NCBI GenBank assembly: GCA_027886175.1
Contig: JAJNNQ010000002.1
Coordinates: 10,350,001-10,414,000, forward strand
DNA: 64,000 nucleotides
Direction of reading: 5' to 3'
Source of the DNA: Phylloscopus collybita
Lineage: Eukaryota > Chordata > Aves > Passeriformes > Phylloscopidae
Numbering within the stretch: position 1 is the stretch's first letter; every line of letters begins with the position of its first letter. The notes beneath the pieces are model-generated. The model had not been told where the DNA came from and did not search any database. It saw only the letters and a list, made by a program, of their open reading frames with translations. The position numbers were made by a program, and so were the translations under genes. Below are positions 23,801 through 35,800 of this stretch, one piece after another.

Positions 23801-26800
23801 GTTTCCCTTTTCAGTGTATGCCAAAACCAAAATCCACGTAACATTTGTAAAGCAGTCTGTTTAGGAAAATATGGATTTAGCAACTAAATGATTTGGGGCA
23901 TTATCAAGCAAACATAGCACCTCATGCCTCATAAAAGCTTCCCACCAAGCTTTTCAATTAAAGCATCCTGCTAATTTAAAATGCTGTATTAAAAACCATG
24001 CTTTATGTTCAGGCTTGCAACCAACATCCATAAGAACTACATTAACAACATCACACTAGCTGTTCTTATCAATAAAAACATACTCCTCCCAGCCCAGGTC
24101 ACTTGTTCTCTGCTCTGTGCTCCCCTTTCCCCTGTGATGGGGGTCACTCTTTCTGCCCCCACATGGCAAAACTGCACCAGAAGTCTATTCAAGTGTAAAC
24201 TTTAATCTCTGCTAGGCTATTTCTCGTTTATAGAAACCTTCCAATCTGTTGAGGGAACGTTTGTGTTGATGCTGGGCAAAAAGGCAATGCAGAGACTGCT
24301 GGAGAAGGGGGAAACAATTTAGCAACACTGGGAAATGAAGAAGACAATTTTCTGCAGAAAACCAATATATCAGCCTTTCCCCTTTATAGTAAGCACAGAT
24401 GCTGGAATTATTAATGGCAGTATTAGTATTTTGGCAAGCTGTACTACAGCCTGTTGCTTCAGCTTCTAAGAAAGCAAACCTCTCACTTGGTAATGACGTT
24501 GCAGAAGAGTGGCACATAGGGCTTGAGCTCCTCAGGAAGTGTGTTCAAGCTGGAAACAGCTCGGAAATAAACCACCCCATTGGTTGGCTGAGCACAGTAC
24601 TGGACAGGAATTTCATCAGCTGGGGATAAACAAATAAAAGCAAAGAATAACCAGCAGCTTCCTACTACAAGTACACAAAAGCAAAATGATTTTGTACAAG
24701 AGTATCTCATTAGGAATCATTTTCTGTCGGGTGTTTCAGAGCCACTTCTTGTTTAAATTTTGGACATTATAGCTGAATGCTGCACCAAAGGGGTTTTTCT
24801 GTTTCTGTCCATGGTAAGGTAATGGACACCTGGACAATCTGAACAGAGAATTCTTCTATCAGAGGTCATGTTTTAGAGACAACATTCGAACAAAAGAAGT
24901 AACTTGTTCCTGAACAAGTCAAAAAGCTTTTCTTTTTTGCCTTTACCCTTTTAAAAATTGAGGAAAGCAGCTTCTTGTATTGTACACACTTCCTAAGCCA
25001 GGCCATTAGAATATAGACATTAGAATTTTCACAAAACCAGGTCAATTTTTCCATCAAAATTATACAATCTTGACACTTGCTGGTAATTTTTGAAGAAAAA
25101 TGTCTGTTAGAAATATACTATGGAACAGTATTTACCTGCAAAATTTTGACAGAACCGTAACAAAATTCAGACCTACCATCTCCTATCAGTCCCTGGGGAG
25201 CCACTAGCAAAGCAGGGAAAACCTTGTACTGAAGTTATGAGGAATGACAGTAACTTTTTTTTTTTTCCCATGGCTCCTGTATGTCCTGTTCTGTAAAAAA
25301 CTGGTTGGGAGGGACAGCAGCAAGGAAGGCTTGCTGTCCTAGCTGCCAAGAGCTCTGCAGCCTGGGTAAGCCTTTGCAAAGTGGGGAGATTGCTCAAGAG
25401 CACTGAATGTGCCAGCCAGAGATTCCTCTGACTGCAGGCAAGGTGGGAGTGTGCCTGCAGCAGGGAGCTGCCATCAGGAGCTCCTGCCAGCCCTGGGAAG
25501 GCTGGGAGGCTGTTCCATACGGCCCCTCAGAGGTGACAGCGCTGTGGATCCACTGCCATGTCTGCCCAGAGATGCTGGGCTGGAGTGGAGGAAAGAGAGC
25601 ACAGCTATGGGCCACAAAGCCAGCCCATGTGCCAGGCAAGGGGCCACAGCTGGGCCAGCAGCCAGGAAAGAACCCAGCAGTGCTGCTCTTTGGGACATGA
25701 GACAGTGGTGACACCAACCTGTGAGTGTTGTCTCCAGCACAGTGAAGGGGATTTTGGGCTCGATGTCAGACACTTTTAAAGCTGGGAGACAAGAGGTATC
25801 CTGAGGTTTGCTTTGAAGAGCAATTAATTCCAAACCTAGTAAGGAGAGAATACCAAATTGTCATTCTCAGCTTGTACTGAAAGTGCTGTCAAGGCCTAAA
25901 ACCTACTGAGATGAGACCAGAAAAACTCAAGGGTCAAGTTTGGAGTCTTCTACTGGCAATCTTGTAAACATTTTACTAAAGCAAATTCTGCAGATTATCA
26001 TGTAACAACAGCAAAGAAAACATTTTTGTTAGAGTCTCTTTCTGATCCCCTCTTCACAACCTGTTTACAGTGACATGTAATTTAATCTTTAAGTGACACC
26101 TGCCAGTCTGTCCTGTCACTCAGTTCTGCAAGCATCGACCCAGACCTGGCAGATAAGCGGCTTCTTTCCAACCCAATCCGCTCCAGTTCTTACTCAAGTG
26201 CTCTGTCAGAGCACTGTTGCAGCTAAATTGTTGTGATTACTTTCACATTTCAGACTTGCAGGTACTATCTGGTCACCTCTGAGTACTCTCCAATTTATCT
26301 CTCTAAGTAGAAAGCCTCCTCTGATTTCGTGCTCCCCTATCTCCTGTCACACACCAAAGCTTCAGAAGATTAATGCCAGAGTTTTGGAGGATTTCTGTGA
26401 CGAGACACTGCTTTAAAAAAATTAGATGGCTGCCCATGGTTTTCAAGCATAAGTTATTCTCCAGAATAAGTTAAACCCAGCATTACTTTTATAGCTGGCT
26501 TTTTAACCAGAAAATCCAAGAAATCTAATTACAAAATACAAGTTTTACAGGAGCATGGACCAGACATCATGCTCATAAATAAAGAGCTTCAAGGTACATG
26601 ATATATAAGTATCTGAAGAGAGGGTGCCAAGGGGATGGAGCCAGGCTCTGCTTGGTGGTGCTGAGCAAAAGGGACAGGAGGCAAGGGGCAGAAACTGATG
26701 CACAAAAACGTTCCCACTGAACATGAGGAAGAACTTTACTGTGCAGTGATCAAGCATGGAAGAGACTGCCCACAGAGGGTGTGGAGTCTCCCTCACTGGA

Positions 26801-29800
26801 GATATTCCAGAACCCCCTGGATGGTATCCTGTGCCACATGCTCTAAGATGTCCCTCCCTGAGCAGGGAGGTTGGCCCAGATGACCCCCTGTGGTTCCTTC
26901 CAACCTGACCCATTCTGGGATTCTGTGAATTCATCTTCCACTCACAGATTGGTATTTTAAAACATTTTTCTTTCTTCTGCCCTAATGAAGACATTGATCA
27001 TTCTATTTCTGAGTGTTAAAATTAACAGAATATACAACCATACACTGTAGTGCAAGCACTGCACTGCACAGCCTTTTAACACATATACACAAATTTGCAA
27101 CAAAAAACCCCATCCTTTTCAGAGCAAATGCTGGAGTACCTAAGAATTTAAGATTTTCTACAGAACAACAGCTAAAAAACTGTTATACAAATAAAAATGT
27201 GAAAAAGCAAGTTAACCTTTTTCAAAAATTTGTGTTTTTTCTTCTTCAGAAAGTGCATTGACCTTTTTTTCCAGCTTTTCTGCTTCCATCTTAGCTTGTT
27301 TGTCATGGTAGTCTTCCTCTGGACTCATTGACAGAGTCAGTTTGTGTGGATTATCCTGCAGAAATATATCCCAAAACAAAGCATTAATTCTGAGGGTAAC
27401 TTCCTTGCCTCAGATTATTGCTCCATCAGCAGCAGATAAACAGCTTGTGCATCATTTGGCTTGCATGTTATCAGAAGTATCACAACCACACAGACTGAAG
27501 CCTTGGTTTCACACAGAACAAGCTGCTGTGGGGAAGAGGCTGCTCACCACAAGAACATGCACCAACTTAGCCTTCTGCTAAGTTTCAGACTAGAGTCAGA
27601 ATCCCTCAACAGCACACAGTACTCATTAGTTTAATTAAAACCAGGTTAAACAACTGTACATAACGCTCCAGAGCTACATGCCCTAAGTTTTATCTGGAGG
27701 GTGTTCTAAGATGGGGCAATTCTGCTAAAAGCAGGAAGGTTTGATTAAACACCTCTTTCAACCTGCCCAAGCTTGAGTGCACAGAGATCCCATATGATGT
27801 AGAATGTGCATGCCTTATCCTGCTCAGAAATGCTTTACACATCAGCCTTGCTGCCACAGAACTCCAGGCATTATGTAAGTGTTGTAACTGCTGTTGAATT
27901 CTTCTTTGCTTATACCAGACTGTGGAATCTTAATATCGAAGTTACTCAAACAGCTTCAATTTTCCATAATAGGAAAAGGAGGCCAGTCAAAAGACAGTGA
28001 CCTCAAAAAATGCCCATTTCAATGTAGGAGTCAAACAGCACTGACAGACACCAGTAATTTGGGACAATGTAATCAGATTCTGTTTTATGAGTTTATCTCT
28101 CCCACGCCTGTGTGAAGACTACAGAAACCTGACTGCAGAGTTCAAGAGGGAAATGCAACATTAACCAGCCATAGTAAAATGGACAGGATCAATGGCATTC
28201 TCTCCCTTGCTCCATTCTCTGCCTAGCTTTAATAATTTCCCAGCACAAGGTACAACAGTGTATAATCTTATGATGCAAGAACACCCAACTATTCTCATCA
28301 TTTCCTATCGAGATGTGCCTTTGCCTCAGCTCCCTCAACACAACTGTACAGTAAAGAACTCACAAACACACTGCACCTGTATTTCTTCCCTACACAGCTC
28401 CCTACTACCTCCAGACACTAGTGAATGTTCTTAGGAAAACTGGTTTCAGCTGATGCCACTGTCTCTTGTTGCTTTTGAGTATATTAGAATCAAGATTTAC
28501 TCCAGTCAGGGTGACAGTTACTTATAATAAATCTACCTTTCAAAACAAACAAGTTGACTAGGGAAAAAAGAAAAACCCAAACAAAAACATATCAAAAAGC
28601 AAACAAACACACAACCACAAAGCTAACAAAACAAATAAACCCCATAAAAAACCCACACCACACTTGCACTGCTATCACTGGATTTTTATTTTTTTTCTGG
28701 AACTAACTAATTCAGGGCTTCAGAACTATTCAACATTATAAGGCCTTTGCTGCTTATTTTTTTTATTTCTGCAAGCACTCCAGAAGAACATATGGTGAGG
28801 AAAAGAAGAGAAAGAGCAGAAAGTAACTGGCACTGACAGCAAAATTCAGATAGCAGTTCAAAGAACATGAGGAACACCACGACCATTTCACCTGTAACCA
28901 AATCCTTTGCAGGGAAAAGCAGATACACCTTGCTAGGTCAATATTAAGGAACACACAACTAGGTCCAAAATTCTCTGTTCACACCTGAACTTATCAGGAA
29001 CATGATGTGCCCTTCTATACAAATCACAGCTGGGTAAAACATTAGCATTTCACCAGTGTTCTATTAAATGTGGTTCCAAATGACCAGCCAGATAATATTT
29101 TTTTCCACTTTGAAAAGTGGAAAATTAAACTGCTAAAATGAACAGGTTTCATTTGAATATGTTGCTGTTCAATCTACACCTGGAAACAGGCAATATGGTG
29201 ATAAAAAGTTAACCTTCAGTTTAACTTCAAACACAAAACTGCGATTTAAAAAAAACACAAGACAACTTTCTGTAAGTTTGCCTACCTTAAAATATGTTTT
29301 AACTTTTTCCTGAAGAAATCTGGGATTTTCTTTAAGACACTGCCTGAACTGAGAGACTTTATCTGCAATCTTCAGAAGCTCCACTGGATCCCCATCTTGA
29401 TTCCAGCATGAGGCTATGTACTGAATGGGAAAGAAAAATTAGGTGAGCAGGACAATCCATCTGCATTTCTCTGACAGCAGCCATGCTCAAAACCACCTTA
29501 ACACTTATACTTGAATAGCAGACACAGAATGAGTAGGCCTAACACAGCTGTAGGGGGAAAAATATTGTTCAGAAAAAGGTTCTATTCCATCATCATCTAT
29601 CCTCTGTTCTCTCCATTCTTGTTTCTAATTTCACCATACCAAACCACTATTTTTTAAATTACTCCTATTTTTTTTTTTTGCATAGCTGTGCATATCTGGA
29701 AATATATACATATATTCATATACAATATATATTCTTTAGACCTTCACATTAAAATTAATTTTTTCAGCTCAAGAAAGAAGGAAAACAGAAACAGGCAGTA

Positions 29801-32800
29801 GAGACAAAGTAGTACACACATACTACAGTTTTGTACCAGCTAGATGAAATGATTTATAGGAAAGTGACTCAAACATGTAAAGTATGTAAATTAGATGAGA
29901 CTTTGGAGAAATAAAATACTAAGAAAACAGAAATATCCCCCAGATATTTCTTTTATTTTCTAATTTGGGTTTGCTCAAGTTGCTATTGAAAGTTCTCCAA
30001 AACACAAGTGCAAAATACCAACAGTTCCTCCATTTCTACTCTGTGTGAATGGAGAAAAAAAACAAAACCAAAGCAAAGTATAAAAATCCCAAGACATATA
30101 TTAAAAAAAGCTTTAAAGGCTTTATATAGAGAACAAATGCATCATAACTGTAAAATCCACATTCTCTTTTCTTACCTCTTTAATTACAAGCAGGTTCATA
30201 AGCCCCCAGCATTTTTCAGTAATAACTATTTTTATCTATTCTGTGGAAATTCCCTAATATGATACAAAGCATAGCGTTCTTTTAGAACACACTTGAGCTA
30301 ATTCTCTTGAAATAAAAGTAGTCACTCCTTATTTGAGGCTGCTGTGGGGTCATTACAGCAGTTCAGTCCTGGTTCTCAGCAGGCAGCCTAAAAGTTTAAC
30401 CATGTATCTGAGAGCATTGTCCAAGCAGTTTTTGAACACTGACAGGCTTGGGGCCACGGTCACTTCTTTGGTGTCACAGTTCATCCCTGGCTGGCAGCTC
30501 AGCTCCACACAGCCACTCACTCTCTGCCCCTCACAGCAGGATATGGGGGGACGATCAGAAGGGTGAAAATAAAGGAACTTGTGTGTTGAAATAAATGCAG
30601 TTTAACAGGTAAAGCAAAAGCTGCGTGCAAGCAGAGCAAGTCAAGGAATTCATTCCCTGCTCTCCATGGGCAGGCAGGTGCTCACCATCCCCAGGACAGC
30701 AGGGCTCCATCATGTGTACTGGTGACTTGGGAAGACAAACACCATCACTCCAAACATCCCCTCATTTCCTCTTCCCTCAGCTTTAACTGCTGAGCATGGT
30801 GTGGGACAACCCTTGGGTCACTTGGTGTCAGCTGCCCCCTGGTGTCCCCTCCCAGCTCCTTACCCATCGCCAGCCTTCTGGCTGGTGGGATGGGGGGACA
30901 GGCAGAGAAGGCCTTGACACTGTGCCAACGCTGAGCAATAATGGAAACACCCCTGTGTTATCAGCACAAACCCAGAACACAGCCCCCTTCCAGCCACTGG
31001 GAAGAGATTTAACTCTGTCCCAGCCACCTGGGACAAGAGCTTGTTCCAGTGCCTGACCCTCTTGACCTTAACAGGACCTTTGACAGTCCCACAGAACATC
31101 CCTCATCGTTAGACTGTAAAGATATGGATTTGATGGATGGGCTATTGGAGGGATAAGGAACTGGCTAGAGATGGTGACCAGCAAGCAGCTGCAGTCCCAT
31201 GGCCAGCATGCAAAGGGAGATCAGTAACAAGCACTGCCTGTCCCTCAGGGGTCTGCACTGGGTCCAACACTATTCCACAACTTTATTAATTACACAGCCA
31301 GTGGCACTGAGGGCACTCGCAGCAGGTTTGCAGATGACACCAAGCTGAAAGGTGTGTGGACACTCTGGAGGGAAGGGCTGCCATCCAGAGGGACCTGGAC
31401 AGGCTTGAAGCCTGCACCTAAGTGAACCCCATGAATTTCAAACAAGGCAAGTGCAAGGTCCTGCACTGGGGCTGGGGCAATGACCAATAATCAGTACAAG
31501 TTTAGTCATTTAAGGTTTGAAAGTAGACCTGCAGAGAAGGACTTGGGGACATTGGTAGATGAGAAATTGGAACTGAGACCACAACGTGTACTCCCAGCCC
31601 AGAGAGCCAATTATATCCTGGAATGCATCAAAAGAATCAGGGCCAGCAGGGCCAAGGAGGTGATGCTGCCCCTCTACTTCACTCCTGTTAGACCCCATCT
31701 GAAGTACCACATCCAGCTCTGGGGCCTGCAGTGCAAGACAGACATGACCTGTTGGAGTAGACCAGAGGAGGACCACAAAAATTATCTAAGTGCTGGAACA
31801 CCTCTCCTATAAAGGCTGAGAGACTTGAGGTTGTTCAGCCTCGAGAAGGAAGGGGCTTTGGAGAGATCTTACTGCGGCCTTTAAAGAGGGCTTATAAGAA
31901 GATAGACTTTTTACACATCCTGTACAGAGAGGACAAGCAGCAATGGTTTTAGACTGAAAGAGGGCAGATAAAGAAGAAATTCTTTACTGAGTGTGATGAG
32001 ACAGTGGAACAGGTTGCTGACAGAAGCTGTGGGTGCCCCATTCCCTGGAAGTGTTTGAAGACATGTCAGAAGTGCTCTGAGTAACTGGATTTAGTGAATG
32101 ATGGCCCTGCTTATGGCAGGAAGGTTGGAACTGGATAACCTTCAAAGGTCCCTTCCAACCCAAACCATTCTATGATTCTATGATCACTTCAGTTATGTGA
32201 TCATAACTGAAGTGATTATAGGCCCTCTTTAAAGCCAACTTCTAAAATGTGACTTCAGGGAAACAAACTGAAACATAACTCTCCTCTATGGGAGTATTAA
32301 CACTAAATGCTGCAAGACTTGCTGTTAAAAGCAAGAAATATTCAAGAGCTTTCTTTTTTAGAATGAACGCATAGCAGTTGAATCAATTTCAAGACTTAAA
32401 AATGTTGAGAGATAAATTTATATGCATAAATATTTCATCACAATTACTCACAACGTGCCAGAAATTACTCACAACATGCCAGAAAGTACTGACTATTAAA
32501 GTCTGGCATATTTTGCCAGATTTACCACGAAACATGACAGGCACCTAAATATCCACAATTTGCCTATTTGGCTGCATGGCAATCTGATTTGAAACACCTT
32601 CTGTTTGTCCATGTACAAATCTCCTGTTAATCCAGGGCTCTGCTTCTTTGCCTGTGTATATCTAGGAATGAAATCTTGCTCATGCAGAGAATATACATCA
32701 CCTGAGAGACAGAAAGCAAAAGAGGCACTGAGAAACTGAAGCTGCTGCAGAGCAGGAAGGAACAGAGGAGATTAAAGAATGAGTGGTTGCAGGAGACCCT

Positions 32801-35800
32801 GATTTCCACACTGACTGCAAATACTGCACCTCACTCATTCCAAATATAAGATGACTTGCAGACTTCTTCAAGACAACATTCTGTTGAGGAATGGATTTTC
32901 AGTAACAGTTTAGTATTAAAATTAGAGGCCAAGAATTGTATTAGTGTACATTTCCCCTTGTGAATCTAGGAATTAACTTACAGCAGTACAATCCTGAAGT
33001 CCATAGAAAAATACAGTCCTTCTATTTGGCTTTCAGAAAATACACAGGCATCTGGCCAAAGCATACAGCTCCCAGAGCCAGTATGATATGCCCCTCACAG
33101 AAGTAACCAGTGCCACTACAATCAAAGCTGCTACTCAGGCAAAGACAACAGGCTCACTGCTTGATTAATTCATACAGTGGGAAATCCACAGACAGTCTGA
33201 CAGCTACTGAAAAGAAAGAAGAAAGATGTACACAATATGACAAAGGAAGAGCCCTTAAGTGGAAAGTTTTACACAAAGCTGACAAAATGACCCTGTATAT
33301 TATGAAGACACTAGCAGTAGATTTTCTTTTAACTATTCTTAAAAAAAACCACACACACAGACTTACAGATGTCAGGGCAAGTCCAAAACTCGTAGACTGA
33401 TGCTTCAACTGTATTTCAATTTTGTGAAGTAGAGCTTCAATCCTATCTTCCTCAAATCCTTTCCTTTGGGAAGGGGTGATGAGAGAAGGAAATCACATCC
33501 ATTAACACTGATCACTTTAAGTGAAGTTATGAAAATGAATTATTAGATCGATAAAGGAAGCATTACAACATAACATCTTTCACACTGAATTAAAATTGAT
33601 ATGAAGTAATCTAATCATGTTGTGTCATTTAGAGAAACTGAAGTAAGATCATTAAACTCCTGAAGGTTACACTGATGAGAGCAAGCTACAATAAAGGAAG
33701 TAGCAGAAATATTACTTCTGCTTTGGTGCCTTTATGGTAATATAACTAGATTTTTAAGGCATGTCTTTATTATTACCTGTCTACATATTATTATATTAAC
33801 TAAGAGCATTCTTAAAAATTTAGAATTACTCACGCAATAACTTCATCGACTGTTCTATCAATTATCTGTTTCACAGTAACAATGTCTTTTTCAGCAATAC
33901 CCTGCAGACCCACACTGAAATAAGCTTCTCTTGTTGAGCCATTAAACCTAGAGTAAAACAAAACCCACTCAGTGACAAGTACCACAATTTAAGTATTAAA
34001 GCTGCCAACAAAGGCAGAAGGGAAAAAACACCTGTTGTTTCCACATATACAAACACACAAGATTTTAAAAGCTAGATATAAAGTAAAGTAATTACCAAAG
34101 AGGGAAGAAATGGAACTTAAAAGCATTTTTTGTTCAATTTCAGTAGTAGTAGCCACTGTTAAGAAAACCTACAGCATATAGTTTTGGAGAAAGAAAAACA
34201 GCTACAGAAGTAAAGCTGGTATTTGCTGTTTATCTTCCCACTCATCTGTAATTTCTTTCAGGTAAAGAAGTCTCCCTTTTTAAGGTGAAAATTTTAGCTG
34301 CATGTAACACCAAACACATACATTCTACTTAAGCAGGTGAGTGGAATACTTCTAATGCAGTATTTGTACAGCAAGTGGTTAAGGTGAAGTTTCCCATGTT
34401 TGCTTGCAATTGTTATCAACGGTCTTAAAAAATTCTAATAGTAAAGACTATTTTGTCCAAGCTGTCAGGCAGGGTTAATCACAGAGATTTTAGAGAGACA
34501 AATTGGCTCTTGCAGAAATACAGAACACCCAGCAGTTCAAACCAAAGCAAACAAACAAAAAGCAATAGGTGCTCAGGCACTCACAAACAACCACTATTAC
34601 ACATCTAAAAATGCAGAAAGAATTCAATGGCAGGCTCAGTCACTGGATGCTGCAAAACTCATCTCTGGACTCAAACTTATTCTTGTGGATTCATCACTAC
34701 AGTCACTAAGACAAATTAAAGCCAGCTCACTGAACAGTTCAACTCCATATCAATCCAGCCAACCTGGAAAAGGATCAGCTGACAAAAAAATCAACATAAT
34801 CCCTACTTCAGTGTCTAAAGACTGATTTCTACTGCCATGCTCTGGAATATTAAGGTGTCTTCATGCCATAGGACTTGCACAAAGCCAGTAACTTCATGCA
34901 GAGGCAGGTCAAGCCAGGCAGAGTAAGACATTAAATTCACGGGTGAGCATAAGAAGATTTTTGCATTCGAAGACTGAGAGAGTCACTGGAGAAAAAGGCA
35001 TGATTTTTTGTCATCCTCAAGTCTAGAAATCAGTCAGATGAACCATGCCTGGAAAGCACTTCCTTCTATGTGCTGACAAAAAAGGCAAAATGTGATGAGC
35101 AGCTGAGCCCAAGTTCAGTGCAGATAGTGCAACCACAGCATGTTTGGGAGATGGGCTGGCAGCTGCAGTGGACTGGGAGTTCCAGCTGGAGCAAGTGCCA
35201 GCTGAAACATCCTTTTGTGCTGAGGTGAAGTGCTGAAGTTAACAACACCTGATTGCATAAAGGCACATTTGTGACAAACCTACCTACCATTACACCATAG
35301 AATTAAAGCAGTAAAACCAACATGGTTACAGAGAAGAGCTCACAAACACTTCTGAGTAATACCGAAATTACTAGGATGAAAAACCCAGGTAAAGTAAGGC
35401 ACTGAAGGTATTCCATATTTTATCCCATATTTTATCCCATCCATCCATTTTTATGGTTTGTAAGCTGCAAACAATACAACTTTGATGGAACCAATTTAGC
35501 TTCTACTCAAGTACTTTGATGAGCCAAAAATTACATCTAAGAATGCTTTACAGTTCACCAGAAGAAACTCTTACAGTGTTTTAATACTAAAATAAGATTA
35601 CTCCAGTGTAGAGAGATGCCTGTATAAGAGATGAATTCTTCCAACTTAAAATTGCTTCTTAGTTTTTCTAACAAGGCTTATAGTGATGAAATGTGAATTG
35701 CAACACTTACCCAACATCAGGAGAAAAATCAGTACCAACACCAGACTCAATTAAGGCTTTGTAAAAAGGAGAATTCGGCCCATCAACCAACAGTGAAGAC

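Larger units (their letters stand above)
29421..33366 (-). other. PITRM1 intron 12 (longest intron), rich in repeats
   Basis: 3.9 kb. It holds a CR1 copy split by an LTR (30340-31065), a second opposite CR1 (31066-32186), a hairpin at that CR1's tail and a 21-bp tandem duplication. Apart from these it is unique AT-rich sequence with TA-rich runs near 29700-29740. Confidence 0.85.

Noticed and set aside
25394..25833. Overlapping 97-119-codon ORFs on both strands next to exon 15
   Set aside because: Only the part from 25719 to 25835 in one frame is PITRM1 coding. The rest reflects locally high GC content.
26545..26994. 149-codon minus-strand ORF
   Set aside because: It lies over an antisense CR1 fragment and has no protein similarity I recognise.
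31480..31812. 110-codon ORF in PITRM1 intron 12
   Set aside because: It is part of a decayed CR1 RT and 3' region. Frameshifts and stops show it is not a functional gene.
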